A stretch of 64,000 nucleotides of DNA, taken from positions 124,001 through 188,000 of the forward strand of contig CP115555.1 in assembly GCA_030168575.1 (NCBI GenBank), in the 5' to 3' direction. Origin of the DNA: Methanomassiliicoccales archaeon LGM-RCC1. Lineage in GTDB: Archaea > Thermoplasmatota > Thermoplasmata > Methanomassiliicoccales > Methanomethylophilaceae. A program made the position numbers and the translations under genes. Positions within the stretch are counted from its first letter, which is position 1. Every line of letters starts with the position of its first letter. The notes below the pieces were generated by a model, which saw nothing but the letters and a program-made list of their open reading frames with translations, was not told where the DNA came from and searched no databases. Positions 16,731 through 28,283 of the stretch are shown here, piece after piece.

Positions 16731-17362
16731 TCTAAGACTTCCATGATCTGTTTCTCGGATATGGCGCCCTGACGTATGATCTCAACCTGGTCATCCATCA
16801 ACCAAACGATGGTCGACGGCTTCCCAAGATTGCAGGCACCTGCGTCGATGTATGTGTCTACAGCATCCCCGAAATCCTCTATTGCGGCGTTGACGCTGAT
16901 CGCATCAGGGTGGGAGTGCAGGTTGGCCGATGTGGTGATGATGGGGCCGGTGCGCTTGATGAGCTCCAGTGCGAACCTGTTGTCGGGTATGCGGATCCCG
17001 ACCTTCTGTGATGAAGAGGTCACTATGTCGGGTACGCTGGGCTGTTTCTTGACTATGAGTGTGAGAGGTCCCGGGAGGAATGCCTTGATGAGCTTCTCTG
17101 CGTTCTCGTTAAGAACGGCGACCTTTTCGATCATGGCCTTGTCGGATACCGCGACGGAGAGGGGCATGTCGAAGGGCCTCTTCTTCGCGAGATAGAGGTT
17201 CTTCACAGCGGCCTCGTTGTAGATGTCTGCGCCGATACCATACACGGTCTCTGTGGGGTAGACGACGAGCTTTCCTGCCATGATGTCTTCGGCAGCCGCC
17301 TTTACCGCTTCTTCGCATTGAACACCGAAACCGCTAGAATAGTCGCACTTGATTATCTTCAC
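16724..17362 (-). CDS. sua5: L-threonylcarbamoyladenylate synthase (Sua5/YrdC)
   Basis: Makes threonylcarbamoyl-AMP from Thr, bicarbonate and ATP for t6A at position 37 of ANN-decoding tRNAs. The 212 aa product is a single YrdC domain with the signature KLVVYPTETVYGIGAD (about 31-46), the KKRPFDMPLSV segment and PGPLTLIVK. It lacks the extra C-terminal Sua5 domain, as expected for this length. GTG start at 17362, directly after the stop of the MBL hydrolase gene. Confidence 0.92.
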   Translation of the reverse strand: MKIIKCDYSSGFGVQCEEAVKAAAEDIMAGKLVVYPTETVYGIGADIYNEAAVKNLYLAKKRPFDMPLSVAVSDKAMIEKVAVLNENAEKLIKAFLPGPLTLIVKKQPSVPDIVTSSSQKVGIRIPDNRFALELIKRTGPIITTSANLHSHPDAISVNAAIEDFGDAVDTYIDAGACNLGKPSTIVWLMDDQVEIIRQGAISEKQIMEVLEC

Positions 17363-18001
17363 TCAATCACCTACTATTTCCATTCCTCTCATTATGGCGG
17401 CATGACCATCAGTAGCCGTGCTGCCATGTCCGGGATACAATCCCTTGATTGGCATGTCTATCAAGTATTTTATAGAATTTCTCAGGAGTTTGATCGACCC
17501 GCCGTTGAAATCCGTGCGGCCGACCCCGTCCTCGAAGACAGTGTCGCCTGAGAATAGCGAGGATGAGATCTCATCATAGAAACAAATCCCTCCCCGAGTA
17601 TGGCCTGGGGTATCGATGACACGTAGCCTGTGGTCTCCTAGATCGATGATGTCTCCATCAAATAGATCCTCGACAGGATACGGCGGGATATTGAGCCCGA
17701 AATCGTTTGCTAGGGTGTATAGGGAATCCCCCTCCCTTACAGCAGGAGCATCCTTGGCTCCCGCATATGTCTTGCATCCAAAAGCGTTCATGATCGCAGG
17801 GGCACCGCCGATATGGTCGAAATGACAATGGGTAAGAAGTATCATATCTATAGTGCCAGCATCACCAATTATCAGCTTGATCGCATTGATGATATAGCTG
17901 GTGGTGAGACCGGTACCGGTATCGATTATGGCGTTACGATCGCCGGTAAGAAGGTAGATATTGGAGTCCGCACCCATGTACGGACCTATCTTATGGATCA
18001 T
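17363..18001 (-). CDS. MBL-fold metallohydrolase (glyoxalase II-like)
   Basis: Metallo-beta-lactamase-fold hydrolase of 212 aa from the ATG at 18001. Metal-binding motif THCHFDH has HxHxDH at residues 58-63, followed by DTPGHT, SGDTVF and the terminal PGHG. I reject the longer frame that reaches 18127: its first 42 codons run through the 23S trailer arm at 18082-18122. A minus-strand TATA box TTTTATAGGG (about 18025-18036) sits 25-30 nt before this ATG, supporting a leaderless start. The substrate is unknown; thioesters such as S-lactoylglutathione analogues are the family norm. Confidence 0.88.
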   Translation of the reverse strand: MIHKIGPYMGADSNIYLLTGDRNAIIDTGTGLTTSYIINAIKLIIGDAGTIDMILLTHCHFDHIGGAPAIMNAFGCKTYAGAKDAPAVREGDSLYTLANDFGLNIPPYPVEDLFDGDIIDLGDHRLRVIDTPGHTRGGICFYDEISSSLFSGDTVFEDGVGRTDFNGGSIKLLRNSIKYLIDMPIKGLYPGHGSTATDGHAAIMRGMEIVGD

Positions 18002-18081
18002 CGAGACCACTAACGGTAGAACCCTATAAAACAATAGAGATGAAGAAAAGGTAAAGGATTTCCTGAGGATGAGAATTAATT

Positions 18082-18122
18082 CATACGAAACCTGTTTAAC
18101 TGCTAGATCACACTCCAGCGAC
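18082..18122 (-). other. Trailer arm of the pre-23S processing stem
   Basis: This segment is complementary, within the RNA, to 21021-21062. The arms share CATACGAAACCTG (13 bp), GCTAGATCA (9 bp) and CCAGC, separated by short internal loops. The long helix brings together the ends of 23S rRNA for cleavage by the archaeal splicing endonuclease. Confidence 0.85.
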
Positions 18123-18129
18123 GTCAAAA

Positions 18130-21018
<2,889 letters not shown>

Positions 21019-21020
21019 AT

Positions 21021-21062
21021 CGCCGCTGGCGTATGATCTAGCACACGTCCAGGTTTCGTATG
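21021..21062 (-). other. Leader arm of the pre-23S processing stem
   Basis: Pairs with the trailer arm at 18082-18122 (see that entry) just upstream of the mature 5' end of 23S rRNA. Confidence 0.85.
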
Positions 21063-21187
21063 ATCGGTGATCACTGGGCTGATCCGCTCTCATCCTCCGT
21101 TTACGGGGCCCTACACCACTTCCCCGAGACAGGACCTCTGTTCGGGTGCATGTTACATTCGATTTGAATCGCTGCCATTACTGACAT

Positions 21188-21222
21188 GCGCGAAATGCCC
21201 GTACAAGCAGGAAGTATTTAAC
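21188..21222 (-). promoter_or_regulatory. 23S promoter-like element 3 (proximal)
   Basis: On the minus strand TTAAATAC is followed, 29 nt from its first base, by CGCGC in GCATTTCGCGCATG. It is the weakest match to the TATA + GGGGTTGCGCGATG unit seen three times upstream of both rRNA genes. Confidence 0.55.
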
Positions 21223-21300
21223 TCTTGCTTGGCCGGTCTTTCTCTCAAATGATTCGATCTTGACCAACGTGCTATGCACTGGCCACACGACTGGTTGAGT

Positions 21301-21337
21301 CGCGCAACCCCCTGTAATCGAACCAAGTACTTAAAGC
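21301..21337 (-). promoter_or_regulatory. 23S promoter-like element 2
   Basis: Minus strand: TTTAAGTAC, then GATTACAGGGGGTTGCGCGAC, with 29 nt from TTAAGTAC to GCGCG. The initiator segment GATTACA-GGGG-TTGCGCG is nearly identical to element 2 of the 16S gene. Confidence 0.68.
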
Positions 21338-21427
21338 TTAGCAGGACCACGTTTTGGGGTAGCTCGAACCTTCGAACTTATCTCAATCGACAGACACACT
21401 GGCTGTCAACTACACGATGGGTCTCAT

Positions 21428-21461
21428 CGCGCAAAGTCGTGTATTCTGGAGTCATATAAAA
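21428..21461 (-). promoter_or_regulatory. 23S promoter-like element 1 (distal)
   Basis: Minus strand: TTTTATATGAC box, then AATACACGACTTTGCGCGAT, with 27 nt from TTATATGAC to GCGCG. It lies just downstream of the stop of the UPF0216 gene and would start the longest pre-23S transcript. Confidence 0.68.
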
Positions 21462-21470
21462 CCCTTGTGT

Positions 21471-21863
21471 TCAGGGTGTGAAGACCATCATGATGGCATC
21501 AGGGATCTTAGCCCTTAAGTCCTTCAAATCAGGATGATACAGACGAACTAGACCCTCTTTGAACATCTTCTTGCCCAGGATCCTAGCTACAACATCTGCA
21601 TCCGGACTTCCCTCGACCTTCCATGCCCCCGAATCTGAGGATATATCCGTGGAGACGTAGATCGGAAGCCTCAGCCTGATCTTCTCCGACTCATCGCAGA
21701 TGCTCCAAATGAAATCTATCTGCTCCTTCGGGATATCGATGACGGAACCGCTCTTCGTACGGTAGGTGTAATCACTAGAGTCTATCATCTGCTCTATCGT
21801 CCTCTTGCCGACGGCGAGATTGGAATTGAGCTCCGACATGACCGATGCTAGGAAATCCACCAT
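21471..21863 (-). CDS. UPF0216 (DUF61) family protein
   Basis: A 130 aa archaeal protein of unknown function. The core SELNSNLAVGKRTIEQMI followed by YRTKSGSVIDIPKEQIDFIW and RLRLPIYVSTDISSDSGAWKVEG is the pattern of archaeal UPF0216 proteins. I chose the ATG at 21863, preceded by gggagacac and about 25 nt downstream of an AT-rich TATA region (AATAAATATAAT); the ATG at 21881 and the full open frame to 21923 are alternatives. It lies between the MATE gene and the 23S promoters, all on the minus strand. Confidence 0.75.
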   Translation of the reverse strand: MVDFLASVMSELNSNLAVGKRTIEQMIDSSDYTYRTKSGSVIDIPKEQIDFIWSICDESEKIRLRLPIYVSTDISSDSGAWKVEGSPDADVVARILGKKMFKEGLVRLYHPDLKDLRAKIPDAIMMVFTP

Positions 21864-21919
21864 GTGTCTCCCAATGTTCATATTATATTTATTATAATAA
21901 TAAGAGAAGAATCGGATCG

Positions 21920-23305
21920 TCATTCGTTAGAGCGGATGATACGCCTCAATTTCTTGAACTGCCATACCGCTAGTGCGTTGATTATCACTCCGCTCAGGGA
22001 GTACACGATAACCATGATGTAGATGATCCCATCGAAGGGATCCACTCCAAGCAGCCCATAGGCGCTCAGCGCATACAGCACCATGCGCACGGAACCCCAG
22101 AACAGGTCGAAGTACATCGGTATCTTCGCTTTCTTCATTGATTGGAGCAGTGCGGCACCGACTCCTCTCAGCGCCATGAATGGCAGTATTATGCAGGACA
22201 GCTCCAGGCACCAGACCAGCTTGTCCAGCAGGGAATGCATGGATTCCTCATAGGTCATGATGGACATCAGCGGTTCAGCGAACACGAATATCAGAACGGT
22301 GGCCACAATGGATATCGCAGCAGTCAGCTTGAAGCTGTACACGTATGCCGCCCACATCTTGTCGGTATCGCCTTGGCCATGTGCTGCGGAGCTCACCGGG
22401 ATCAGACTGCTCTCGAAGGCCTTGCCCGGAAGCATGAACAGCGAGATGAACCTCCACGGATAGTTGTACATCGTCACTGCCGCCGTACCTCCGGCTATCA
22501 CGAAGAAGATCCTCTGGATGAAGGTCATGGCGCTGCCGATGAGCTCATTGACAGTCCTTGGTCCGCCCACGGTCAGGACCTCCCTCATCATGCCCTTATC
22601 CGCCTTGAGGGTGGAACGGTCCATCCTGATGAGGGTCTTGCCCCTCACGTACCATGACAGCCCGATCATCAAAGATATCGTGGCTGACAGACCGGTTGCC
22701 AGACCGGCACCGGATATGCCCATCCCCAACACGTATATGAGTATCGGATCCAAGACCATGTTCAGAAGGGCTGCGGTTATCTGTATGATCGTGGATCTCC
22801 TGGCCGCACCCTCGCCCCTGAGATTGCCTCCCATGACCGTGAGCAGGGTCATCGGTGCGTTCAGCAATATCATCGGTAGAAGGTAATCCCAGCAATTCTG
22901 TCTGATGCTGTCTACACCGAGCACGTCTATGGCCGTGTCCAATATCAGCAACAGGGCCAGAGATGCTACCATGGACATCCCGATCCCCAGCAACAGCGCA
23001 TTGGATGCGAGCTTTGATGCGTCCTCGATCTCCCCGCGGCCGACACGGAACGCGACAGAGGTCGTTGAACCTACGGATATCCCTATGCCTGTGCACATCA
23101 GAAGAATGTAGAACGGGATGATCGTGGAGATGGCTGCTGCAGACTGGGTTCCCAATCCTGATATCCAGAACGTGTCCACGAACTGGTTGATCTCGATGAT
23201 CGCGAATGCTATCAGGAACGGAGTGAACATGCTGCGGATGGCCTTCTTAGGTTCCCCCAACAGTGTGTCCAAATCATTACTGTCCGACCTGAGCAGCTGC
23301 ACCAT
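21920..23305 (-). CDS. MATE-family efflux transporter
   Basis: A 461 aa membrane protein with twelve predicted spans in two homologous halves, the multidrug and toxic compound extrusion pattern: AIIEINQFVDTFWISGLGTQ in helix 1, AAAISTIIPFYILL, and GNLRGEGAARRSTIIQITAAL in the first half. It is likely a cation-coupled exporter or polyspecific drug pump. No substrate can be read from the sequence. It is followed, after a short AT-rich gap, by the UPF0216 gene. Confidence 0.9.
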   Translation of the reverse strand: MVQLLRSDSNDLDTLLGEPKKAIRSMFTPFLIAFAIIEINQFVDTFWISGLGTQSAAAISTIIPFYILLMCTGIGISVGSTTSVAFRVGRGEIEDASKLASNALLLGIGMSMVASLALLLILDTAIDVLGVDSIRQNCWDYLLPMILLNAPMTLLTVMGGNLRGEGAARRSTIIQITAALLNMVLDPILIYVLGMGISGAGLATGLSATISLMIGLSWYVRGKTLIRMDRSTLKADKGMMREVLTVGGPRTVNELIGSAMTFIQRIFFVIAGGTAAVTMYNYPWRFISLFMLPGKAFESSLIPVSSAAHGQGDTDKMWAAYVYSFKLTAAISIVATVLIFVFAEPLMSIMTYEESMHSLLDKLVWCLELSCIILPFMALRGVGAALLQSMKKAKIPMYFDLFWGSVRMVLYALSAYGLLGVDPFDGIIYIMVIVYSLSGVIINALAVWQFKKLRRIIRSNE

Positions 23306-23396
23306 TTGCCTCCCTCCCCCTTCGATTGACTAGTACGATAATAATCTACTGGAAGACAGTATCTTTTTTAAGAGAGTCCGCGATGTGAAACGAGCC

Positions 23397-24629
23397 ATGG
23401 ATATTCCCGAGAACATCAAGAAAGCATTATCGGAGCATCCCTGCTTCTGCGAGGATGCCCATCATACGTTCGCGAGGATGCACCTGCCGGTGGCACCTAG
23501 GTGCAACATCCAATGCAACTACTGCAACAGGAAGTTCGACTGCTGCAACGAGTCCAGGCCCGGTGTGACCAGCGAGGTATTGTCACCGGAGCAGGCACTG
23601 GCCAAGGTGAAGGCGGTGAAGGAACAGATCCCCCAGCTGTCGGTCATCGGAATTGCTGGTCCTGGAGACCCGCTTGCCAACGAGAACACATTCCAAGCTC
23701 TGGAGCTTATAGGAAAAGAGATGCCGGAGCTGACGCTCTGCGTATCCACCAACGGATTGGCGCTCCCGGACTGCGCCCAGAGATTATACGACCTGAACGT
23801 AAGGTTCGTGACCGTCACCATGAACTGCACCGATCCGGAGATCGGGGCCAAGATCTACGATGCCGTGATCTTCGAAGGCAAGAAGCACTCCGGTGTCGAA
23901 GGTGCGACCATCCTCAGGGACAGACAGCTCGAAGGCATCAGAAAATGCGTGGACCTGGGGATGCTGGTCAAGATCAACATCGTCATGGTTCCCGGGATCA
24001 ACGATGACCACATCCCCGACCTGGTGAAGCAGGTCAAGGAGATGGGAGTGTACATCGTGAACATCCTTCCGCTCATCCCTGTTGAAGGGACCAAGTTCTC
24101 AGACCTCAAGGCACCTACTCCCTTGGAGAGAAGGGACATGATGGACCGCTGCGGTCTGGACATGAGGATGATGCGTCACTGCAGGCAATGCCGTGCGGAT
24201 GCCATCGGACTTCTGGGCGAGGACCGTTCCCAGGAATTCACGCACATAGAAGGATGCGGGCTGAAGGATAATCCGATCAATGTCTCCATCGAAGTCGAGA
24301 AAGACGAGTCCAAGGTAGCTGTGGCAACCAGCGACGGAAAGACGGTCAATTCCGGATTCGGCAACGCATCGGAGTTCAGGATATACGCTACCGATGGGAA
24401 CACGGTCAGGTTCCTAAGGACCGTGCCTATCGATAGGTCCGAGACCGTTGCGGGACAGGATCACAGGCATCATATCGAATCCATCGTGAAACAGATCGGG
24501 GAGTGCGGAACGGTCATTGTCGAGGAGATCGGCCCCATGCCGTCGAAGATCCTTGCCAGCCTTGGGATCAAGGTCGTGATCTCTGGCGGCGATGTCAACG
24601 AAGCTGTCAGACAAACATTCTCCCAGTGA
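23397..24629 (+). CDS. nifB: NifB-like radical SAM protein with NifX-type C-terminal domain
   Basis: A 410 aa protein. The radical SAM cluster motif CNIQCNYC (Cys36, Cys40, Cys43) is followed by the extra Cys residues CCNES and later the CRQCRADAIGLLGED motif, as in NifB, which builds the 8Fe-9S-C NifB-co precursor. Residues about 295-405 form a NifX/NafY-like cofactor-binding domain (GNASEFRIYATDG, HHIESIVKQIGECGTVIVEE), giving the two-domain NifB architecture. A GTG frame opens at 23385, but the ATG at 23397 suits the family N-terminus. No nifHDK or other nif genes lie nearby, so a role outside nitrogen fixation is possible. Confidence 0.9.
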   Translation: MDIPENIKKALSEHPCFCEDAHHTFARMHLPVAPRCNIQCNYCNRKFDCCNESRPGVTSEVLSPEQALAKVKAVKEQIPQLSVIGIAGPGDPLANENTFQALELIGKEMPELTLCVSTNGLALPDCAQRLYDLNVRFVTVTMNCTDPEIGAKIYDAVIFEGKKHSGVEGATILRDRQLEGIRKCVDLGMLVKINIVMVPGINDDHIPDLVKQVKEMGVYIVNILPLIPVEGTKFSDLKAPTPLERRDMMDRCGLDMRMMRHCRQCRADAIGLLGEDRSQEFTHIEGCGLKDNPINVSIEVEKDESKVAVATSDGKTVNSGFGNASEFRIYATDGNTVRFLRTVPIDRSETVAGQDHRHHIESIVKQIGECGTVIVEEIGPMPSKILASLGIKVVISGGDVNEAVRQTFSQ

Positions 24630-24661
24630 CTGGTATATATTTGCGACCCGGTTCATTCAAT

Positions 24662-25618
24662 ATGAATTCCAAGATTGCGATAGTCGTCATAGCGGCGATC
24701 GTGGTGATAGCATGCTTAGCTACATACATGCTGTACAACCCCGGTGACCAGGGCGACAGACTAAAGGAGGAAATCAAAGTGGGCGACTACTACGAGATGT
24801 CTTACACCCTCGACGAGAATCTCGAAGGGTACATGTCCGTCTCCCACTTTATCGAGGAGTACTTCGTCGATCTGGATGATATAGTCGGCGGCGTTGAGGA
24901 CAGGGTCGAGTTCAAAGGAGAGGAGATCGACTGCATCAGATTCACCAACCTATCGGACGAGATCTGTTATGTGAACGCAGATTCCGGATTCATCTACAAG
25001 ACTGTCAAAGGCACCGGTGACGACCGGATCGTCAAGCAGGTCACGGACACGAACCTGGACATCGACTCGGTCCCCGGGGATGATCCGCCTCAGGTAGGGA
25101 CCTTTGTGATCGTAAAGCACAACGAACCACCCTATGGATTCACAACCCATTACGAGGTCGAATCCATCGACGGAAGGACAATCTACGGAAAGACCACCGT
25201 CAGCAGTCTGACCGACTCTGTACGCTACCAGGTCACATCCGTCGATGACGGTAACATCGACTTCAAAGTGAACTCCGTGGAATTAAGTGGCGACAGGAGC
25301 TATTTCCTCCAGGGCATATCCCTCGAATCATTCCTCGAATACGTCAGCAAAGACGCTGTCAAGACCGATGAGAAGGAAGAGAGGATAGAGACTGCCTTCG
25401 GCATAAGGGACACCACCGTGTACACCTACAAGATCGATCTTGTAGACGACGGCCTCGAGGGAAGCTCCGCCTATAAGCTGTGGGTGGGAAAGAACGATGT
25501 AATCTATTGTGTCGAGTACAGCTACACAGTCGATTATTACGATGATGAAGAGGATTATCTCGAAACTGATGTGGGTATTGAGATCTACAAACTTATCGGA
25601 ACGAACCTGTTCGTCTGA
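24662..25618 (+). CDS. Membrane-anchored extracytoplasmic protein, unknown
   Basis: 318 aa. An N-terminal signal anchor (NSKIAIVVIAAIVVIACLAT, residues 2-21) is followed by a hydrophilic, Asp/Glu-rich, beta-type domain with a regular strand pattern (GDYYEMSYTLDENLEGYMSV and similar). I recognise no family. I chose the ATG at 24662 because the earlier open frame overlaps nifB and lacks a membrane anchor. Downstream is a GC hairpin. The product is probably exposed on the outer face of the membrane. Confidence 0.72.
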   Translation: MNSKIAIVVIAAIVVIACLATYMLYNPGDQGDRLKEEIKVGDYYEMSYTLDENLEGYMSVSHFIEEYFVDLDDIVGGVEDRVEFKGEEIDCIRFTNLSDEICYVNADSGFIYKTVKGTGDDRIVKQVTDTNLDIDSVPGDDPPQVGTFVIVKHNEPPYGFTTHYEVESIDGRTIYGKTTVSSLTDSVRYQVTSVDDGNIDFKVNSVELSGDRSYFLQGISLESFLEYVSKDAVKTDEKEERIETAFGIRDTTVYTYKIDLVDDGLEGSSAYKLWVGKNDVIYCVEYSYTVDYYDDEEDYLETDVGIEIYKLIGTNLFV

Positions 25619-25629
25619 AACCTTAATTA

Positions 25630-25648
25630 CAGGGGGCGCCTGCCCCTG
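25630..25648 (+). terminator. Short GC hairpin after the anchored-protein gene
   Basis: CAGGGG / CCCCTG stem with an inner GC pair, 11 nt beyond the stop of the gene ending at 25618. Confidence 0.45.
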
Positions 25649-25720
25649 AATTCCTCTCCACTAGCGTAACATTATTAATATGCGCGCGATAGCCACCCTC
25701 ATTAGATAGGAGTGTACATC

Positions 25721-27496
25721 ATGGACGCTCAAGAGATGAGAGAGACTTTCGTCAACTTCTTCAAGGAGAGGGGGCACGCTTACATCAGCTCTGCCTCGCT
25801 CATACCTGAGAACGACCCTACCGTTCTGTTCACGACCGCGGGAATGCATCCGCTCGTTCCCTACCTGCTCGGAGAGAAGCACCCTGCAGGCAAGAGACTG
25901 GTGGACTTCCAGAAATGCGTTAGGACCGGGGACATAGATGAGGTAGGGGACGCCAGCCACCTCACCTTCTTCGAGATGCTCGGCAACTGGTCGCTTGGAG
26001 ACTACTTCAAGAAGGAGTCCATCGAGTTCAGCTACGACCTTCTGACCAAGGTCCTCGGCATCAAACCGGAACAGCTGTCCGTCACCGCATTCGCCGGAGA
26101 CGCTGACGCGCCCAGGGACACTGAGACGGCTGAACTGTGGAAATCCCACGGACTCACCGACGAGCAGATCTACTTCTATCCCAAGTCGGACAACTGGTGG
26201 GGACCTGCGGGACAGACAGGACCCTGCGGACCCGACACCGAGATATTCTACGACGACGGAAGGCCCAAATGCGGACCGAACTGCGGACCCTCATGCCACT
26301 GCGGTAAATTCACCGAGATTTGGAACAACGTCTTCATGCAGTACAACAAGAACGCTGACGGAACCTTCTCTCCTCTGGCGCAGAAGAACGTCGACACCGG
26401 AATGGGTCTGGAGAGGATCCTCCGTATCCTCAACGGCAACGAGACCGTGTACGACACTCCCCTGTTCACCCCCATCATCGACAAGATCGCGGAGATCACC
26501 GGAAAGAAGTACGGAGAGAACGACGATGACACCAGGGCATTCAGGATCATAGCGGACCACATGAGGGCCGCCACATTCATCCTGGGCGACGGGGTTGTTC
26601 CGGCGAAGATCGGACAGGGATACATCCTCAGGAGGCTCATCAGGAGATCCTCCAGGTATATGTCCAAACTCGGCTACGAGGAACCCTTCATGCAGAAGAT
26701 CGCAGAGGTCATCGTCAGCAACTACAGCATGGCATACCCCGAGCTGGAGAAGAACAAGGACTTCATATTCACAAACATCAACAACGAGGAGCTCAAGTTC
26801 CACAAGGCTGTGATGAAAGGACTCAGGAGATTCGACCAGATGGTCGCAGAGAACGGTGACAGCCCAGTACTGAACGGAGAGACAGTCTTCAGGCTTTACG
26901 ACACCTACGGATTCCCCATCGAAATGACTGTGGAGCTGGCGGCTGAGAAGGGCCTGAAGGTCGACATGGACGACTTCAACGGCAGGTTCAAGAAGCACCA
27001 GGACGTCTCAAAGGGAGACGGCGGAACATTCAAGGGAGGTCTCGCCGATCACAGCGAGGAGACCACCAAGCTGCACACCGCCACACATCTTCTCAACGCG
27101 GCTCTGAGGAAGTTCGTATCGCCGGACATCCACCAGAAGGGATCCAACATCACAGCTGAGAGGCTCAGATTCGACTTCAACCTTGACAGGAAGGTCACGC
27201 CCGAGGAGCTCAAGCAGATCGAGGACTGGGTGAACGAATGCATCAAGGCCGAGATCCCTGTGGAGTGCATCGAGATGCCCTACGAGCAGGCCAAGGACGA
27301 GGGAGTCGAGGGAGTTTTCACCACAAAATACGGCGAGATCGTCAAGGTCTACAGGATCGGCGACGTTTCCGCAGAGATGTGCGGAGGACCTCACGTCAAG
27401 AACACAAAGGAGCTTCAGGGATTCAAGATCAAGAAGGAAGAGAGCTCCGCAGCCGGCGTCAGGCGTATCAAGGCAGTCGTCGGCAAGTTCGACTGA
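25721..27496 (+). CDS. alaS: Alanyl-tRNA synthetase, short bacterial-type form
   Basis: Charges tRNA-Ala. The 591 aa product has the class II catalytic domain (about 1-240, FTTAGMHPLVPYLLGEKHPA, EMLGNWSLGDYFKKES), the tRNA-binding middle domain and the editing domain (HTATHLLNAAL, CGGPHVK). It stops about 280 residues short of usual AlaRS because the C-terminal C-Ala/coiled-coil oligomerisation part is missing. The wording of the catalytic domain is bacterial, not archaeal, and the short form recalls AlaRS of Patescibacteria (CPR). Start at ATG 25721 with taggagtgtacatc upstream; a GTG 9 nt earlier is unlikely. Confidence 0.9.
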   Translation: MDAQEMRETFVNFFKERGHAYISSASLIPENDPTVLFTTAGMHPLVPYLLGEKHPAGKRLVDFQKCVRTGDIDEVGDASHLTFFEMLGNWSLGDYFKKESIEFSYDLLTKVLGIKPEQLSVTAFAGDADAPRDTETAELWKSHGLTDEQIYFYPKSDNWWGPAGQTGPCGPDTEIFYDDGRPKCGPNCGPSCHCGKFTEIWNNVFMQYNKNADGTFSPLAQKNVDTGMGLERILRILNGNETVYDTPLFTPIIDKIAEITGKKYGENDDDTRAFRIIADHMRAATFILGDGVVPAKIGQGYILRRLIRRSSRYMSKLGYEEPFMQKIAEVIVSNYSMAYPELEKNKDFIFTNINNEELKFHKAVMKGLRRFDQMVAENGDSPVLNGETVFRLYDTYGFPIEMTVELAAEKGLKVDMDDFNGRFKKHQDVSKGDGGTFKGGLADHSEETTKLHTATHLLNAALRKFVSPDIHQKGSNITAERLRFDFNLDRKVTPEELKQIEDWVNECIKAEIPVECIEMPYEQAKDEGVEGVFTTKYGEIVKVYRIGDVSAEMCGGPHVKNTKELQGFKIKKEESSAAGVRRIKAVVGKFD

Positions 27497-27503
27497 AAAC
27501 ATC

Positions 27504-27523
27504 ATGTGGCCTTATGGCCACAT
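27504..27523 (+). terminator. Intrinsic terminator of alaS
   Basis: ATGTGGCC / GGCCACAT, 8-bp perfect stem with TTAT loop, 8 nt after the alaS stop and followed by ccttttt: a classical hairpin plus U-run. Confidence 0.8.
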
Positions 27524-27638
27524 CCTTTTTCTAAAACATATTATACTATAGAACGAAAGTTCCTTTAGCGGAAGGGAAGATTCACCGGATGTTTGATGAT
27601 GTTCCTCTGTTCGGAGGCAACTCATGAAGGAGGACGGA

Positions 27639-28253
27639 TCATTCGTCCTCATCATCGGAAGGATATTCTTCAAGCTCCTCCGGATCCTTGAGTCTGGATC
27701 CGTACTCGCTGATGTCCTTCACATACTCTATGAAGCGCTTCCTCTCCGGAGTGGCGATCATATTCTTCCTTGTGGTGAAGAGGACCTCGGATATCCGGAA
27801 AGTGCTGAAGTAATCATTCGAGACATGCCTGAGGAGATCAAGGTACTTGTTGGCATCCGTAGCGTTGTTGGCCAGGAATATGGTGACCATATCGAAAGCC
27901 CCGGTACATGTGTAATCGTCCTCCGGTATGATGTCCAGATTCTTCTCTCTCATCTCTTCCAGGAAGACCTTGGAATACAGCGATCCGTTGAGTGTGCTCT
28001 GGTCCGAGGGGCGGCCACTCCTGGTAGCGAAAATTATGAATCTCTTCTTACCGACCTTCGAGAGGTCGATCATCATAGGGTTGCCGTATACGATTCCTTC
28101 CTCCTCCAGGTGGCGCAGGATCCTGTATACCTGCTGAGTGGAGAGATTGCAGTCATCCGCTAGGGTCTGCACAGTGCATCCAGGGTCCCTCAGGAGACGG
28201 TCCATGACACGATTCCTGTCTATCGCGTTCTGACTCTTAGAATTCTTAGGCAT
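27639..28253 (-). CDS. Lrp/AsnC-like transcriptional regulator
   Basis: A 204 aa regulator. The N-terminal winged helix (about residues 10-62, with DPGCTVQTLADDCNLSTQQV and RILRHLEEEGIVYG) is followed by an alpha-beta domain compatible with an Lrp RAM ligand-binding domain (about 75-165) and an acidic tail (EELEEYPSDDEDE). It is placed directly downstream of the non-Pyl methyltransferase gene on the same strand but separated by two hairpins, so it may be a separate unit that senses the substrate of that locus. The 13-bp inverted repeat just upstream of its start could be its own operator. Confidence 0.75.
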   Translation of the reverse strand: MPKNSKSQNAIDRNRVMDRLLRDPGCTVQTLADDCNLSTQQVYRILRHLEEEGIVYGNPMMIDLSKVGKKRFIIFATRSGRPSDQSTLNGSLYSKVFLEEMREKNLDIIPEDDYTCTGAFDMVTIFLANNATDANKYLDLLRHVSNDYFSTFRISEVLFTTRKNMIATPERKRFIEYVKDISEYGSRLKDPEELEEYPSDDEDE

Positions 28254-28283
28254 CGTCCCTCCGGATGTTGATGAAGGTGTTTA

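Noticed and set aside
18002-18127. Longer form of the MBL hydrolase starting at 18127
   Set aside because: The extension is not protein-like, runs through the 23S trailer arm at 18082-18122, and a TATA box lies just before the ATG at 18001.
27540-27638. Box C/D RNA between alaS and the Lrp-like gene
   Set aside because: A TTGATGA sequence resembles box C, but no box D (CUGA) at the right distance was found.
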